Assembly (NCBI GenBank): GCA_016296675.1
Contig: JAEDIV010000135.1
Coordinates: forward strand, 1-6,913
DNA: 6,913 bases
Direction of reading: 5' to 3'
Source: Clostridia bacterium
GTDB lineage: Bacteria; Bacillota; Clostridia; Christensenellales; Aristaeellaceae
The notes under the pieces were generated by a model. The model ran no database searches, was not told the DNA's origin, and worked only from the letters and a program-made list of their open reading frames with translations. This document shows, in pieces, positions 1 to 6,834 of this stretch. Numbering within the stretch: the first letter of the stretch is position 1; each line of letters opens with the position of its first letter. A program made the translations under genes and the position numbers.

Positions 1-130
1 CAGTGGACCCAAATGCACCCTGGAAAGACTCTGAAAATGCGACAAATGCACCCAGTTTTCGGCTCTGGGTGCATTTAGTGTGCAATTCGGGTGCAGGTAG
101 GGTGCATTTGTATCAAACTCGGAGTCAACA
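1..130. mobile_element. Probable insertion-sequence end (IS21-like architecture), partial
   Basis: This stretch carries five copies of one short motif: AAATGCACCC at 11-20 and 44-53, the reverse complement GGGTGCATTT at 67-76 and 100-109, and a shorter GGGTGCA at 89-95. Read on the minus strand it would begin with TG at 130-129, immediately where the neighbouring lyase gene stops resembling its family. Repeated subterminal motifs next to a TG...CA terminus are the known architecture of IS21-family ends, so that is my best guess. No transposase gene lies inside the window, so the family assignment is inference; the reading that a mobile element ends here is better supported than its family. 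Confidence 0.6.
44..76. repeat. Perfect 12-bp inverted repeat with 9-base loop inside the element end
   Basis: AAATGCACCCAG (44-55) is exactly complementary to CTGGGTGCATTT (65-76), separated by nine bases. It joins two copies of the repeated GGGTGCATTT motif head to head. It may be a transposase binding arrangement, a terminator protecting the element from outside transcription, or a byproduct of two facing repeat copies. Confidence 0.8.
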
Positions 131-1400
131 TTTCGGGGTAAATGCCATTGACGATCGGGCAGGAATGATACATGGCTCTTGAATGCGCGTCGCCTGTATC
201 GAAAAATACGATTTCGCCGTGATAGGTCAAAAACAGATTGCCGGCGTCCTCGTGGCCTGTTATGCGGCTTCCGCCGGTGAGTGCGGCCTGAAAGCCGTTC
301 TCGTAGGCCGCGACCAGCTTTCCGATGGGGAGCGACACGCGCTTTCTGATGGGATAGCGCGGGGAAGCGGCAAGATAATCCTTATGGATGATGGAAGCGA
401 AAACCTTTTCGGTTACGCTTGAGGCAGGCGCTGCGGCCTGGCCTGCGCCAAGAGATGCGCCCAACTTTTGAAGCGCGGGATTTGCGGAAAAGAGGCCGAT
501 TTTGAAAATGGTTTCGCCGGCCAGCGACGGGTTGGGCGCTCCGTCGGGGTTTAAAAACAGACCGTTTCCCATGTGCGCGCTGACGGCATAATCCGCCATG
601 CGCCTGAACTTTTTGTCTGTTGCAAGATCAACGCGACCGTCGGTAGCGTAAAGAACGAGACGGGAAGCATCCGAAAGATAAGAAAGATCCTTTTGCCAGG
701 CTTCAATGCCCGACGGATGAACGCCGTCGGCGGGGAATTCCCTGATGATGGAATCCAGCATCAGGAAGATGCGCCGGATGCTGATCCAGCGGCGTTTGTC
801 GCGCGTGTCGATCAGAAGATAGGCAGACAAAAGATTGGTGAGCCGTTCAAACGTTCTTTCGCCGCGCCGCTTGGTCCATTCGGGCGCTTCCTGCGCGGAA
901 AACGGCGCGAGAATGCGGGAGGACACGCTGTCCTCGATGCGGTTGAGAACGTATTTCGATTTTCTGCCGATGGCGTTTCCTGTGAGATGCCACGTCCAGG
1001 CGAGCAATGACGCGGTTTCAAAGGAAAAATTGTCCTCTTCAGGCATGTCGGCAGTCGAGATATCCCTTGCCTCGGCCCAGGTGGCTTCTTCGGTGATCGC
1101 CCAGGCAAGGTCGATGATTCTGTTAATGTATCGGCCGCTTCCTGTGACGAATTCGCCCAGAACGAGGGATAAAAGCAGCTCGCGCCTTTCAAGACGGGCG
1201 GCAAGATATGCGTCGGGGCGGTCGATCCAGTCGGACGCGGCGAGCGCCGGAACGGGCTTTGAAAGCGCTTTTTCCGCTGCGCGCTGATAGTCGTTTTTAA
1301 GCGTCTGATCGATTTCGCGCGCCAGATTTTCGCAGATGATGGAATTGGGCCTTGCGGAAACGAGGGTAAAGAGGATGTCGTTGAGCGCAGATGAAAACAT
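75..1400 (-). pseudogene. Heparinase II/III-family polysaccharide lyase, C-terminus lost at an insertion-sequence end
   Basis: The 441-residue reading frame matches heparinase II/III-like lyases, which cleave uronic-acid-containing polysaccharides by beta-elimination. Residues about 70-315 look like the alpha/alpha toroid: LGEFVTGSGRYINRIIDLAWAI, a long helical middle, DGVHPSGIEAW (225-235, a diverged form of the DGG...GPxYW segment) and NGLFLNPDGAPNPS. Residues about 345-421 begin the beta-sheet domain with the signature GHEDAGNLFLTYHGEIVFFDTGD (H383, D385). Similarity ends at residue 423. The last 18 codons read into the repeat-rich element end, so roughly the final third of a usual 600-residue lyase is missing, including most of the beta domain. 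The start is chosen for a GGAG at 1409-1412, eight bases before ATG. It sits 21 bases behind the oxidoreductase gene, so probably in one operon. Activity is unlikely, although the remaining toroid could fold. Confidence 0.72.
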
Positions 1401-1421
1401 GATATCAGCTCCGTTTCCGCG

Positions 1422-2543
1422 CTATATTTTCTGCCACTGGCCGGTGAGGGCGGATTTCTGAGCGAGGCTTAAAACTTTCTGCAGGAATGCGCCGTCCTGA
1501 ATGGTCGGACAGGGCGTTTTTCCATGAGCGACGCAGTCGAGGAAGGAATAATACGAGTGGGTGTGTCCGCGGTCCCAGCCGACCGCGTTTTTGGGCGGCA
1601 GGAACGTGCCCGCCGGGGCTTCGAAGCGGCCCATGCTCTCGATGCGCGTCCAGCCGCGGCTGCCGCCCAAGGGGGCTTCCTTCACGGTATTGTCAAAGAA
1701 CCACAGCCAGCCGGGCTCCAGGAGGTCAAACTTGACCGCGCCCTTTTTGCCGTAGACTTCAAAGGTGAGTTCGTCGTTCGTGCCGGTTGCGATTTTGCTG
1801 GCTTCGATGGCGCCGATTGCGCCGTTTTGAAGCCGCATCGTCATGACTGCGTGGTCTTCAGACAGGCTTTCGGTCGTGCCGCCGTCCTTGGTCGGGCGCA
1901 CGCCATACAGGGTGTTGGTCGCGCAAAAAACGCTTTCTGGCGCGGGACAGATTGTCAAAACCAGATCCAGCGCGTGGCTTAACAGATCCAGAATGACGCC
2001 GCCCTGCATGAGCTGTTTCCAGCCGACGGGCTTTTTTTCATCGATGGAGCCGGAATGAAGGTATCTCGCATGAAAGCCAATGATCTCACCGAGCTTTCCC
2101 TCTTCATACAGCTGCTTTGCGCGCATGGTCGCGGGCAGAAAGCGGTTGTTCATGACCATCTGGGTAAGAGATGCGCTTTCCCTGGCCGCTTTTTCGATGC
2201 GCTGGGCGCTTTCGTAGGTCGTCGTCAGGGGTTTATCGATATATACGTGCTTTCCGGCCTTCAGAAAAGCGATCGCCATTTCTTCATGCTGATCATTCGG
2301 CGTGCAGATGGAAACCACGTCGATTTCAGGATCGTTAACCAGCGTTTTCCAGTCGGTCGTATAGCGTTCAAATCCGACGGCTGCCATTGCTTCCAGACAG
2401 GAGGATTCGCGGCGGGAACACACGCATTTCAAAACAGGCTTAAAATCAATGCCCGGATACATGAGCGGAATCGCTCGTAATGAATGCGTATGCGTTCTGC
2501 CCATAAAGCCCCAGCCGATGATGGCAACGTTGATGTTTTTCAT
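1422..2543 (-). CDS. Gfo/Idh/MocA-family NAD(P)-dependent sugar oxidoreductase
   Basis: The 373-residue protein has the usual length and layout of this family, which oxidises or reduces sugars, inositols and sugar acids in the cytoplasm. The N-terminal Rossmann fold shows GWGFMG (10-15), then CTPNDQH (80-86), and DKP (103-105) in place of the more common EKP; this lysine normally contributes to catalysis. The C-terminal domain has GGVILDLLSHALDL, with D186 and H190 matching the family's DxxxH active-site pair. GGAGG at 2551-2555 lies seven bases before the ATG. It is the first gene of a unit with the heparinase-like lyase, so I infer it handles a sugar or uronate released by that lyase. Substrate cannot be read from the sequence. 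Confidence 0.9.
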   Translation of the reverse strand: MKNINVAIIGWGFMGRTHTHSLRAIPLMYPGIDFKPVLKCVCSRRESSCLEAMAAVGFERYTTDWKTLVNDPEIDVVSICTPNDQHEEMAIAFLKAGKHVYIDKPLTTTYESAQRIEKAARESASLTQMVMNNRFLPATMRAKQLYEEGKLGEIIGFHARYLHSGSIDEKKPVGWKQLMQGGVILDLLSHALDLVLTICPAPESVFCATNTLYGVRPTKDGGTTESLSEDHAVMTMRLQNGAIGAIEASKIATGTNDELTFEVYGKKGAVKFDLLEPGWLWFFDNTVKEAPLGGSRGWTRIESMGRFEAPAGTFLPPKNAVGWDRGHTHSYYSFLDCVAHGKTPCPTIQDGAFLQKVLSLAQKSALTGQWQKI

Positions 2544-2577
2544 AGGAATGCCTCCATATGTGAATTCAGATGTTTTG

Positions 2578-2586
2578 ATTATAGCA
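2578..2586 (-). promoter_or_regulatory. Extended -10 promoter for the oxidoreductase-lyase unit
   Basis: On the minus strand the sequence TGCTATAAT gives a perfect -10 hexamer (2583-2578) preceded by the TGn extension (2586-2584). No good -35 lies 16-18 bases upstream, which the extended -10 can compensate for. The start point would be near 2571, giving a leader of about 28 bases with GGAGG in it. Confidence 0.65.
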
Positions 2587-2609
2587 CAATTTGGTTTATG
2601 GCGAAAGGG

Positions 2610-2651
2610 AAAAAGAGGAAGAAAAAGCCCTCAAACGCGGCGTTTGAGGGC
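2610..2651 (-). terminator. Rho-independent terminator of the AAA+ gene
   Basis: GCCCTCAAACG (2627-2637) and CGTTTGAGGGC (2641-2651) form a perfect 11-bp stem with a three-base loop. On the minus strand it is followed by TTTTTC and further T/C-rich sequence. It lies 15 bases past the stop codon of the ATPase gene and separates it from the oxidoreductase promoter. Confidence 0.9.
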
Positions 2652-2666
2652 GAGATAACGGAGTAA

Positions 2667-5105
2667 TTATTCAAGCGGCGGAAGCGCAAGCGGCTCGTTC
2701 ATCAGCTGGATGCTCTTTTTCATATCGCACAGGATTTCGGGCAGCTTTTCAAGCGCTTCGACGCGCGCGGTAGCAAGAAGATAGGGAACGGCGCGCTGGG
2801 ACAGCGCGTAATCCAGAACTTCCAGGGGCGGGCAAGTCATGTAGGGAAGAACCGCGCTCACATAGCGGACGACATCTGTGATCGTGCGCTCGGAAAGCGG
2901 AACGCCGAGCTGGTTGGTAGCTTCAATCAGGGTGCTGATGCGGTCTTCGATCTGCGCCGGAAGCGCCCGGTCGGTTTTGAACATTTCTGAAAGCGCATCC
3001 AGGGATACGGTGATATCGGCGCTTTCCACAGTCTTGTTTATATCGCCCAGCGGCAGCACGTCTCTTGAAGGAATGCGAATAAAGAACGCGCGGTCCAGAA
3101 GGCGCGGGTTGATGGGGTAGCCAACCTGATCATCCAGAACCGTCATGACAACGCGAAGCGCGCTGGAGGAGGCGGACTGATCCATCCATGGAATCATGCC
3201 GCGCGCCTGATCTACAGCTTGATTGCCGTTGGCGTCGTCCATCAGCATGACGCGGAGAGAACGCATATCCTCAAAGGAAGTCAGCGCCTTGAACGCGGAG
3301 GTCTGCGGCGCGGGAAGGTTTCCGCTGTTTAAGGAAAGGAAGCGGCGCGCGCCGCGCTGGGTAAGACCCAGTACGTCGGCCAGATCATGGACAAACGAAG
3401 TTTTTCCGGCACCGGTTTTTCCGGAGATGAGCACGAAGCGTCCGAGATACAGGCAGGCAAGCAGGTTTACCGCTTCATCGTTTTCAAGCGCACGGCCGTT
3501 TTTCTCAAAGCGGTTTCTAATATCGCTGACGAGCTGCGGGCCGCTGGGCGCGTAGATTTTGGGCGCATGCGCGAAGTCTTCGGAAGATACATATTCGTCC
3601 CCGGTGGAAGCCTTGAGCGCTTCGTACAGCTTCTCAAAATCGTTTTTGATGGCTTCGGTCAGGCCCTTTTCCATGAGCCGCTTGGCTGATTCGCAGGCAG
3701 CGCGGGCTTTTTCCGCGTCCTTCAGCGCCTTTTCGCGCTCGGCATTCAGGCGGCGGATGTTTTCTTCGTATTTGGCGAATTCGGCTTTGTGGACTTCTTT
3801 GAGTTCATCCATCAGCTCTGCGCGCTTGGCGATGCGGCGAACGCGCAATTCGTCGATCTCGGAAAGAATCCTGAGCTTTTCCGCGATCAGATTGTTGAGC
3901 TTGTTGTTTTCTGCAGCCGATACCGGCGCAGCCAGCACGTCTGCGATGTGGGGCGCAGCGTTTTCTGCGAAATCCTCCAGCGCCAGAATCTCTGTAAGAA
4001 TCAGATTGCGGGCTTCCTTGAGGTTCCAAGCTTTTTTGAGAAGATCGGCGGCATGCTCAACGGGACTGACAACGGGCATGCCGGTTACGTCTACCGGGAT
4101 GGGCGCACCGAACTGATCCATGCGCGATTTGCGCCAGCCGTCGTCCACTACTTCGGCCAGACTTCTGCCCTTTCGGGGGTTGAGTCCTGTCTGCTGGGAG
4201 TGATTTGTGTCTTTTTCGCGGGTGCGCAGGGGAATCGTGCGCTCGTTTGACACCGGTTTTTCGGGCTTTTTCTCTTCTTCCGCTGCTTTTTCCGAAGGTT
4301 CATCGGCGGCCTTCTCTTTTTCGGGCACGCCTTTTTCTTCGATCTTGGACGCTTCCTCTTTGGGAAGATCCGCAGGTTCATTTTCTGAAGCGGCCTGCAC
4401 AGGCGCGTCTTTGGCTTCAGAAGGCTCCTCTTCTTTTGCTTCCTCTTCTTTAGGAGCTTCGTTCTTTTTATACAGCGGCGCGCCGGACGCGGTTAAAATC
4501 AGTTCAATTTCGAGGTCATCAGATACGTTTTCCTTGAAAAGGCGCATGAACGCTTTTTCATCGGTTGCGCGAAGCTCGCATGCTTCGTCTTGGGTGAAGG
4601 TGAATTTTCCGTTTTCATCTTCCTGATAAAGATAGGGAAAAGACAAAATGCCGTCTGCAATCAGGGCAACGTGATGGGTGCCGGGCTTTCTCTGGAGAAA
4701 TGCGCTGGCGCAGCCGTCTTCCACGGCGTTCACGCGAACGACTTCCATAAGCCACTCGGGCGGACAGCGGTCGATAACGTCGGAATAAACGATGTTTTTG
4801 TTGTTTTCCTGATTGGCCGGATTATAGTTTTTGTTGGGCCGGATTTTGTCGTTCTCATTCGGATGATGCGTCAGATCCAAAAGGCAGAAGGAACCCAGCG
4901 TGCGCATGCGTGCCTTGAAGCGGCTGGACTCGTTTTTGTCCGGAACAATGCGGATGCCGCCTTCGTCCGGCAACAGCTCTTTTGTGCTTTCAATGCGCTC
5001 AAACGAACTCTCCCCCTTGATAAACAGAGGCTTGATGCGGAAATAGGCTTTCTGCGGAACATCTTCCTCCAGAAAACAAATGGAGACTTTGCCGGGGAGC
5101 GTCAT
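2667..5105 (-). CDS. Large orphan AAA+ ATPase (MoxR/McrB-like) with coiled coil and unrecognised N-terminal region
   Basis: The 812-residue protein has no signal peptide or membrane segment, so it is probably cytoplasmic. Residues 1-211 form an unrecognised, probably mixed alpha/beta region (early motif CFLEEDVPQKAYFRIKPL, 10-27). Residues 212-290 are a Glu/Lys/Ala/Pro-rich, probably disordered linker. Residues about 350-500 are helical, with charged heptad-like coiled coil from about 399. Residues about 520-690 are the P-loop ATPase: Walker A GKTGAGKT (562-569), Walker B VMLMDD (619-624, Asp where AAA+ proteins usually have Glu), a sensor-1-like VVMTVLDD (652-659), and NPRLLDRAFFIRI (666-678) with a likely arginine finger. 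SERTITDVVRYV (738-749) resembles sensor 2. The fold resembles MoxR/McrB remodelling ATPases, but no VWA, nuclease or methyltransferase partner is adjacent. AGGAGG at 5113-5118 lies seven bases before the ATG. It has its own promoter and terminator. Function unknown. Confidence 0.88.
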   Translation of the reverse strand: MTLPGKVSICFLEEDVPQKAYFRIKPLFIKGESSFERIESTKELLPDEGGIRIVPDKNESSRFKARMRTLGSFCLLDLTHHPNENDKIRPNKNYNPANQENNKNIVYSDVIDRCPPEWLMEVVRVNAVEDGCASAFLQRKPGTHHVALIADGILSFPYLYQEDENGKFTFTQDEACELRATDEKAFMRLFKENVSDDLEIELILTASGAPLYKKNEAPKEEEAKEEEPSEAKDAPVQAASENEPADLPKEEASKIEEKGVPEKEKAADEPSEKAAEEEKKPEKPVSNERTIPLRTREKDTNHSQQTGLNPRKGRSLAEVVDDGWRKSRMDQFGAPIPVDVTGMPVVSPVEHAADLLKKAWNLKEARNLILTEILALEDFAENAAPHIADVLAAPVSAAENNKLNNLIAEKLRILSEIDELRVRRIAKRAELMDELKEVHKAEFAKYEENIRRLNAEREKALKDAEKARAACESAKRLMEKGLTEAIKNDFEKLYEALKASTGDEYVSSEDFAHAPKIYAPSGPQLVSDIRNRFEKNGRALENDEAVNLLACLYLGRFVLISGKTGAGKTSFVHDLADVLGLTQRGARRFLSLNSGNLPAPQTSAFKALTSFEDMRSLRVMLMDDANGNQAVDQARGMIPWMDQSASSSALRVVMTVLDDQVGYPINPRLLDRAFFIRIPSRDVLPLGDINKTVESADITVSLDALSEMFKTDRALPAQIEDRISTLIEATNQLGVPLSERTITDVVRYVSAVLPYMTCPPLEVLDYALSQRAVPYLLATARVEALEKLPEILCDMKKSIQLMNEPLALPPLE

Positions 5106-5206
5106 AGAGATTCCTCCTGATCTTCAGCAATATTTCTTCAAACGGGATTTACAATTGAAACACAGCTTTTACCTGAATGTATAAGTTCTATATCTTTATC
5201 ACAAAT

Positions 5207-5235
5207 ATTATATAGTATTTATTCGTTTTAGTCAA
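5207..5235 (-). promoter_or_regulatory. Sigma-A promoter for the AAA+ ATPase gene
   Basis: On the minus strand TTGACT (5235-5230) and TATAAT (5212-5207) are separated by exactly 17 bases. Transcription would start near 5200 and leave a leader of about 95 bases ending in the AGGAGG site. I see no riboswitch or strong hairpin in that leader. Confidence 0.8.
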
Positions 5236-5245
5236 CAGTGGTTGA
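5232..5245. promoter_or_regulatory. Short inverted repeat over the -35 box, possible operator
   Basis: TCAAC (5232-5236) and GTTGA (5241-5245) form a 5-bp inverted repeat with a four-base gap that overlaps the -35 hexamer of the ATPase promoter. Its position fits a repressor site, but arms this short can occur by chance. Confidence 0.25.
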
Positions 5246-5263
5246 TTATTATGAAGCGTTATT

Positions 5264-5281
5264 GGTGGATAATGTGTATAA
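5264..5281 (-). promoter_or_regulatory. Two abutting DnaA-box-like 9-mers
   Basis: On the minus strand TTATACACA (5281-5273) fits the DnaA-box consensus TTATNCACA exactly, and is followed directly by TTATCCACC (5272-5264), which matches TTATCCACA at eight of nine bases. Both face the same way and lie about 30 bases upstream of the ATPase -35 box. They could be a DnaA-responsive control site. A replication origin is less likely, because no dnaA, dnaN or other replication genes are in view. Confidence 0.45.
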
Positions 5282-5284
5282 AAT

Positions 5285-5347
5285 TGCTTCGAAATCATGA
5301 GAATAATATAAATAATAAGTAAAAATAATATTAATAATATAAAAATT
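5285..5347. repeat. AT-rich tract with repeated AATAAT/TAATAT units
   Basis: This tract is almost entirely A and T from about 5300 on and repeats AATAAT-like units, in sharp contrast with the GC-richer genes on both sides. It lies between the DnaA-box-like pair and the amidohydrolase terminator. It may act as a flexible or easily melted element or upstream promoter element, or may simply be unselected spacer. Confidence 0.6.
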
Positions 5348-5373
5348 ATGCCGGATGCATTCGTACATCCGGC
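5342..5373 (-). terminator. Likely rho-independent terminator of the amidohydrolase gene
   Basis: GCCGGATG (5350-5357) and CATCCGGC (5366-5373) form a perfect 8-bp stem with an eight-base loop. On the minus strand it is followed by ATAATTTTTA, a modest T-tract offset by a few bases. It begins 15 bases past the amidohydrolase stop. Confidence 0.7.
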
Positions 5374-5388
5374 GCGATGGAAGGGAGA

Positions 5389-6531
5389 TTACAGGCAGTT
5401 TTTGCCGTCGATAAACACATATTTGACCTGCGTGGCCACTTCGAAGGGGCAGCCGTCGGTGATGACGATATCCGCGTCTTTGCCGACTTCAAGAGAGCCG
5501 ACCCTGTCTTCGATGCCGATGTGGCGGGCAGGATTGATGGTGATGGCTTTGAGCGCTTCAAACGGATCCATGCCGGCTTTTACGGCAAGACCTGCGCACA
5601 GGGGCAGATATTTCTGGGGAATGACGGGGGAGTCCGTGATGATGGAAACGTGGCATCCGGCCTGGTTTAGAACCCCAGGGGTCGTCCAGCTTTTGTTTCT
5701 TAGTTCGAATTTGCTTGCGTGACCCAGCGTCGGGCCGACGGCGAGCATCACGTTTTCCTCTGCCAGTTCCTCTGCGATCAGATGGCCTTCCGTCACGTGT
5801 TCAAGCGTGATTTTTACGCCGAATTCCTTTGCAATCCGAAGGGCGGTAAATAAGTCATCCGCCTGATGGGCATGCGCCTTCAAGGGCATTTCACCACGGA
5901 TGACGGGAAGCAGCGACTGAAGCTTCATATTGAAAGCAGGCTTTTTGGAAGGATCCGTTTCGGCCTGAAGCAGCTTTTCGTTGTATTCTTTTGCCTGAAA
6001 CAGCATTTCGCGCAGCTTGGCTGCTGTCGACATACGCGTGGAATCGGCCTTGTCGCGGTAGCATCTTTTGGGGTTTTCACCGAAGGCGCACTTCATTGCG
6101 GTCTCCTTCTTTACGCACATCTTGTCCACGCGTTTTCCGACGGGCTTGATGGCGGCGAAGGTTCCGCCCAGAACGTTTGCGCTTCCGGGACCGACGTTTA
6201 ATGTAGTTACGCCTGCTTCTCTGGCCTCTTTGAGGGCAAAGTCGAAGGGCTGGATTGCGTCGATGGCGCGAAGCTGGGGGGAGAGGATATCGTTATGCTC
6301 GTTGTAATCCGCGCCCTCATAGCCGATGCCGTAGCCGTCAAGGCCGATGTGACCGTGCGCTTCGACAAAGCCGGGATAGACGTTAAGACCGGCGGCGTCG
6401 ACGATTTCCGCTGCGTCGCATACGAGGTTTTCACCGATTTCGGCGATTTTTCCGTCCTTTACGAGAATGTCCTGAATTTTGGGCTCATTATGTACTGCGT
6501 CGAATACCTTGCCGTTTTTGATGAGCAGCAT
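5389..6531 (-). CDS. Metal-dependent amidohydrolase, imidazolonepropionase-like group
   Basis: The 380-residue protein is a cytoplasmic amidohydrolase with the full set of expected metal ligands: HGH (H59, H61) after the first barrel strand, H222 in KAHAH, H245 in LEHVTEGH and D300 in ITDSPVIP. GENPKR (151-156) is typical of the imidazolonepropionase-related subgroup (COG1228-like), where a residue near this point often completes the metal site. The ends (about 1-55 and 340-380, with NGKVFDAV and VGSLEVGKDADIVI) form the usual small beta-sandwich domain. The family hydrolyses cyclic amides, dipeptides and related C-N bonds; the substrate here cannot be told. GGAGGAG (6538-6544) lies six bases before the ATG. 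It stands alone between its own promoter and terminator. No substitution or break is visible in the active site. Confidence 0.9.
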   Translation of the reverse strand: MLLIKNGKVFDAVHNEPKIQDILVKDGKIAEIGENLVCDAAEIVDAAGLNVYPGFVEAHGHIGLDGYGIGYEGADYNEHNDILSPQLRAIDAIQPFDFALKEAREAGVTTLNVGPGSANVLGGTFAAIKPVGKRVDKMCVKKETAMKCAFGENPKRCYRDKADSTRMSTAAKLREMLFQAKEYNEKLLQAETDPSKKPAFNMKLQSLLPVIRGEMPLKAHAHQADDLFTALRIAKEFGVKITLEHVTEGHLIAEELAEENVMLAVGPTLGHASKFELRNKSWTTPGVLNQAGCHVSIITDSPVIPQKYLPLCAGLAVKAGMDPFEALKAITINPARHIGIEDRVGSLEVGKDADIVITDGCPFEVATQVKYVFIDGKNCL

Positions 6532-6570
6532 CTGTTTCTCCTCCGTTTTTGTTAATTCTAAGATGCTTTC

Positions 6571-6599
6571 ATTATATGCTTATCCTAAGTGTCTGTCAA
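6571..6599 (-). promoter_or_regulatory. Perfect-consensus sigma-A promoter for the amidohydrolase
   Basis: On the minus strand TTGACA (6599-6594) and TATAAT (6576-6571) are both perfect hexamers separated by 17 bases. The start point would be near 6564, leaving a short leader of about 33 bases. I see no clear operator, which suggests strong expression unless a repressor acts here. Confidence 0.88.
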
Positions 6600-6624
6600 T
6601 GCGCGAAATAGGGGTTGAATCAAG

Positions 6625-6633
6625 TGGTATAAT
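6625..6633 (+). promoter_or_regulatory. Extended -10 promoter for the short plus-strand unit
   Basis: TGGTATAAT supplies the TGn extension (6625-6627) and a perfect -10 hexamer (6628-6633). No strong -35 is visible about 17 bases upstream. Transcription would start near 6640, divergent from the amidohydrolase promoter about 30 bases away. Confidence 0.55.
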
Positions 6634-6665
6634 GAAATCAGACTGATGCAAGGGGAATGAAATAC

Positions 6666-6824
6666 ATGCAGAAAATCCCATCGGATGCATACTGGAAAAA
6701 GGGCCTTTGGCGGGGAAAGGCGCTTTCGGAGCATCTGGATTTTGAAGTCAGGTGCGATCATCTGTGGTCGGCCAGAAAGTATTTTGCCCTTCACAGAATG
6801 CTTATGGGGCTTGCGTACATATAA
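6666..6824 (+). CDS. Candidate small protein of 52 residues, unrecognised
   Basis: The frame opens MQKIPSDAYWKKGLW and ends MLMGLAYI. It is rich in aromatic and basic residues (three Trp, three Tyr) with a central acidic patch (SEHLDFEVRCDH). There is no clear membrane span or signal peptide and I recognise no family. Support comes from context: an extended -10 promoter about 33 bases upstream, AAGGGG at 6650-6655 ten bases before the ATG (slightly far), and a strong palindrome 10 bases after the stop. An in-frame ATG at 6657 would add three residues but sits too close to the AAGGGG. The same transcript, about 220 bases, could instead be a noncoding RNA; GCCTTT (6703-6708) and AAAGGC (6716-6721) can pair within it. 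Confidence 0.4.
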   Translation: MQKIPSDAYWKKGLWRGKALSEHLDFEVRCDHLWSARKYFALHRMLMGLAYI

Positions 6825-6834
6825 AACCTTCATA

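Noticed and set aside
11..109. CRISPR array or iteron array made by the repeated GGGTGCA motif
   Set aside because: Copies are short, irregularly spaced and in both orientations, with no constant spacer length; an insertion-sequence end explains them and the truncated gene together.
573..1010. A 145-codon plus-strand frame within the lyase gene
   Set aside because: Antisense shadow of the heparinase-like protein; no recognisable domain and no initiation signal.
1524..1982. A 152-codon plus-strand frame within the oxidoreductase gene
   Set aside because: It is fully antisense to a well-matched Gfo/Idh/MocA protein, has no family resemblance, and lacks a promoter or ribosome binding site.
3559..4116. 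A 185-codon plus-strand frame inside the ATPase gene, rich in Ser, Arg, Phe and Ala
   Set aside because: It is the antisense shadow of the Glu/Ala/Lys-rich coiled coil; that codon pattern produces long open complementary frames, and the minus-strand gene is clearly real.
5106..5388. A full chromosomal replication origin in the AT-rich gap
   Set aside because: Only two DnaA-box-like sites are seen and no replication genes flank the gap; kept only as a regulatory-site finding.
6585..6833. An 82-codon minus-strand frame upstream of the amidohydrolase
   Set aside because: It runs through both divergent promoters, has no ribosome binding site at its ATG and has shadow-like composition; the plus-strand frame has better context.
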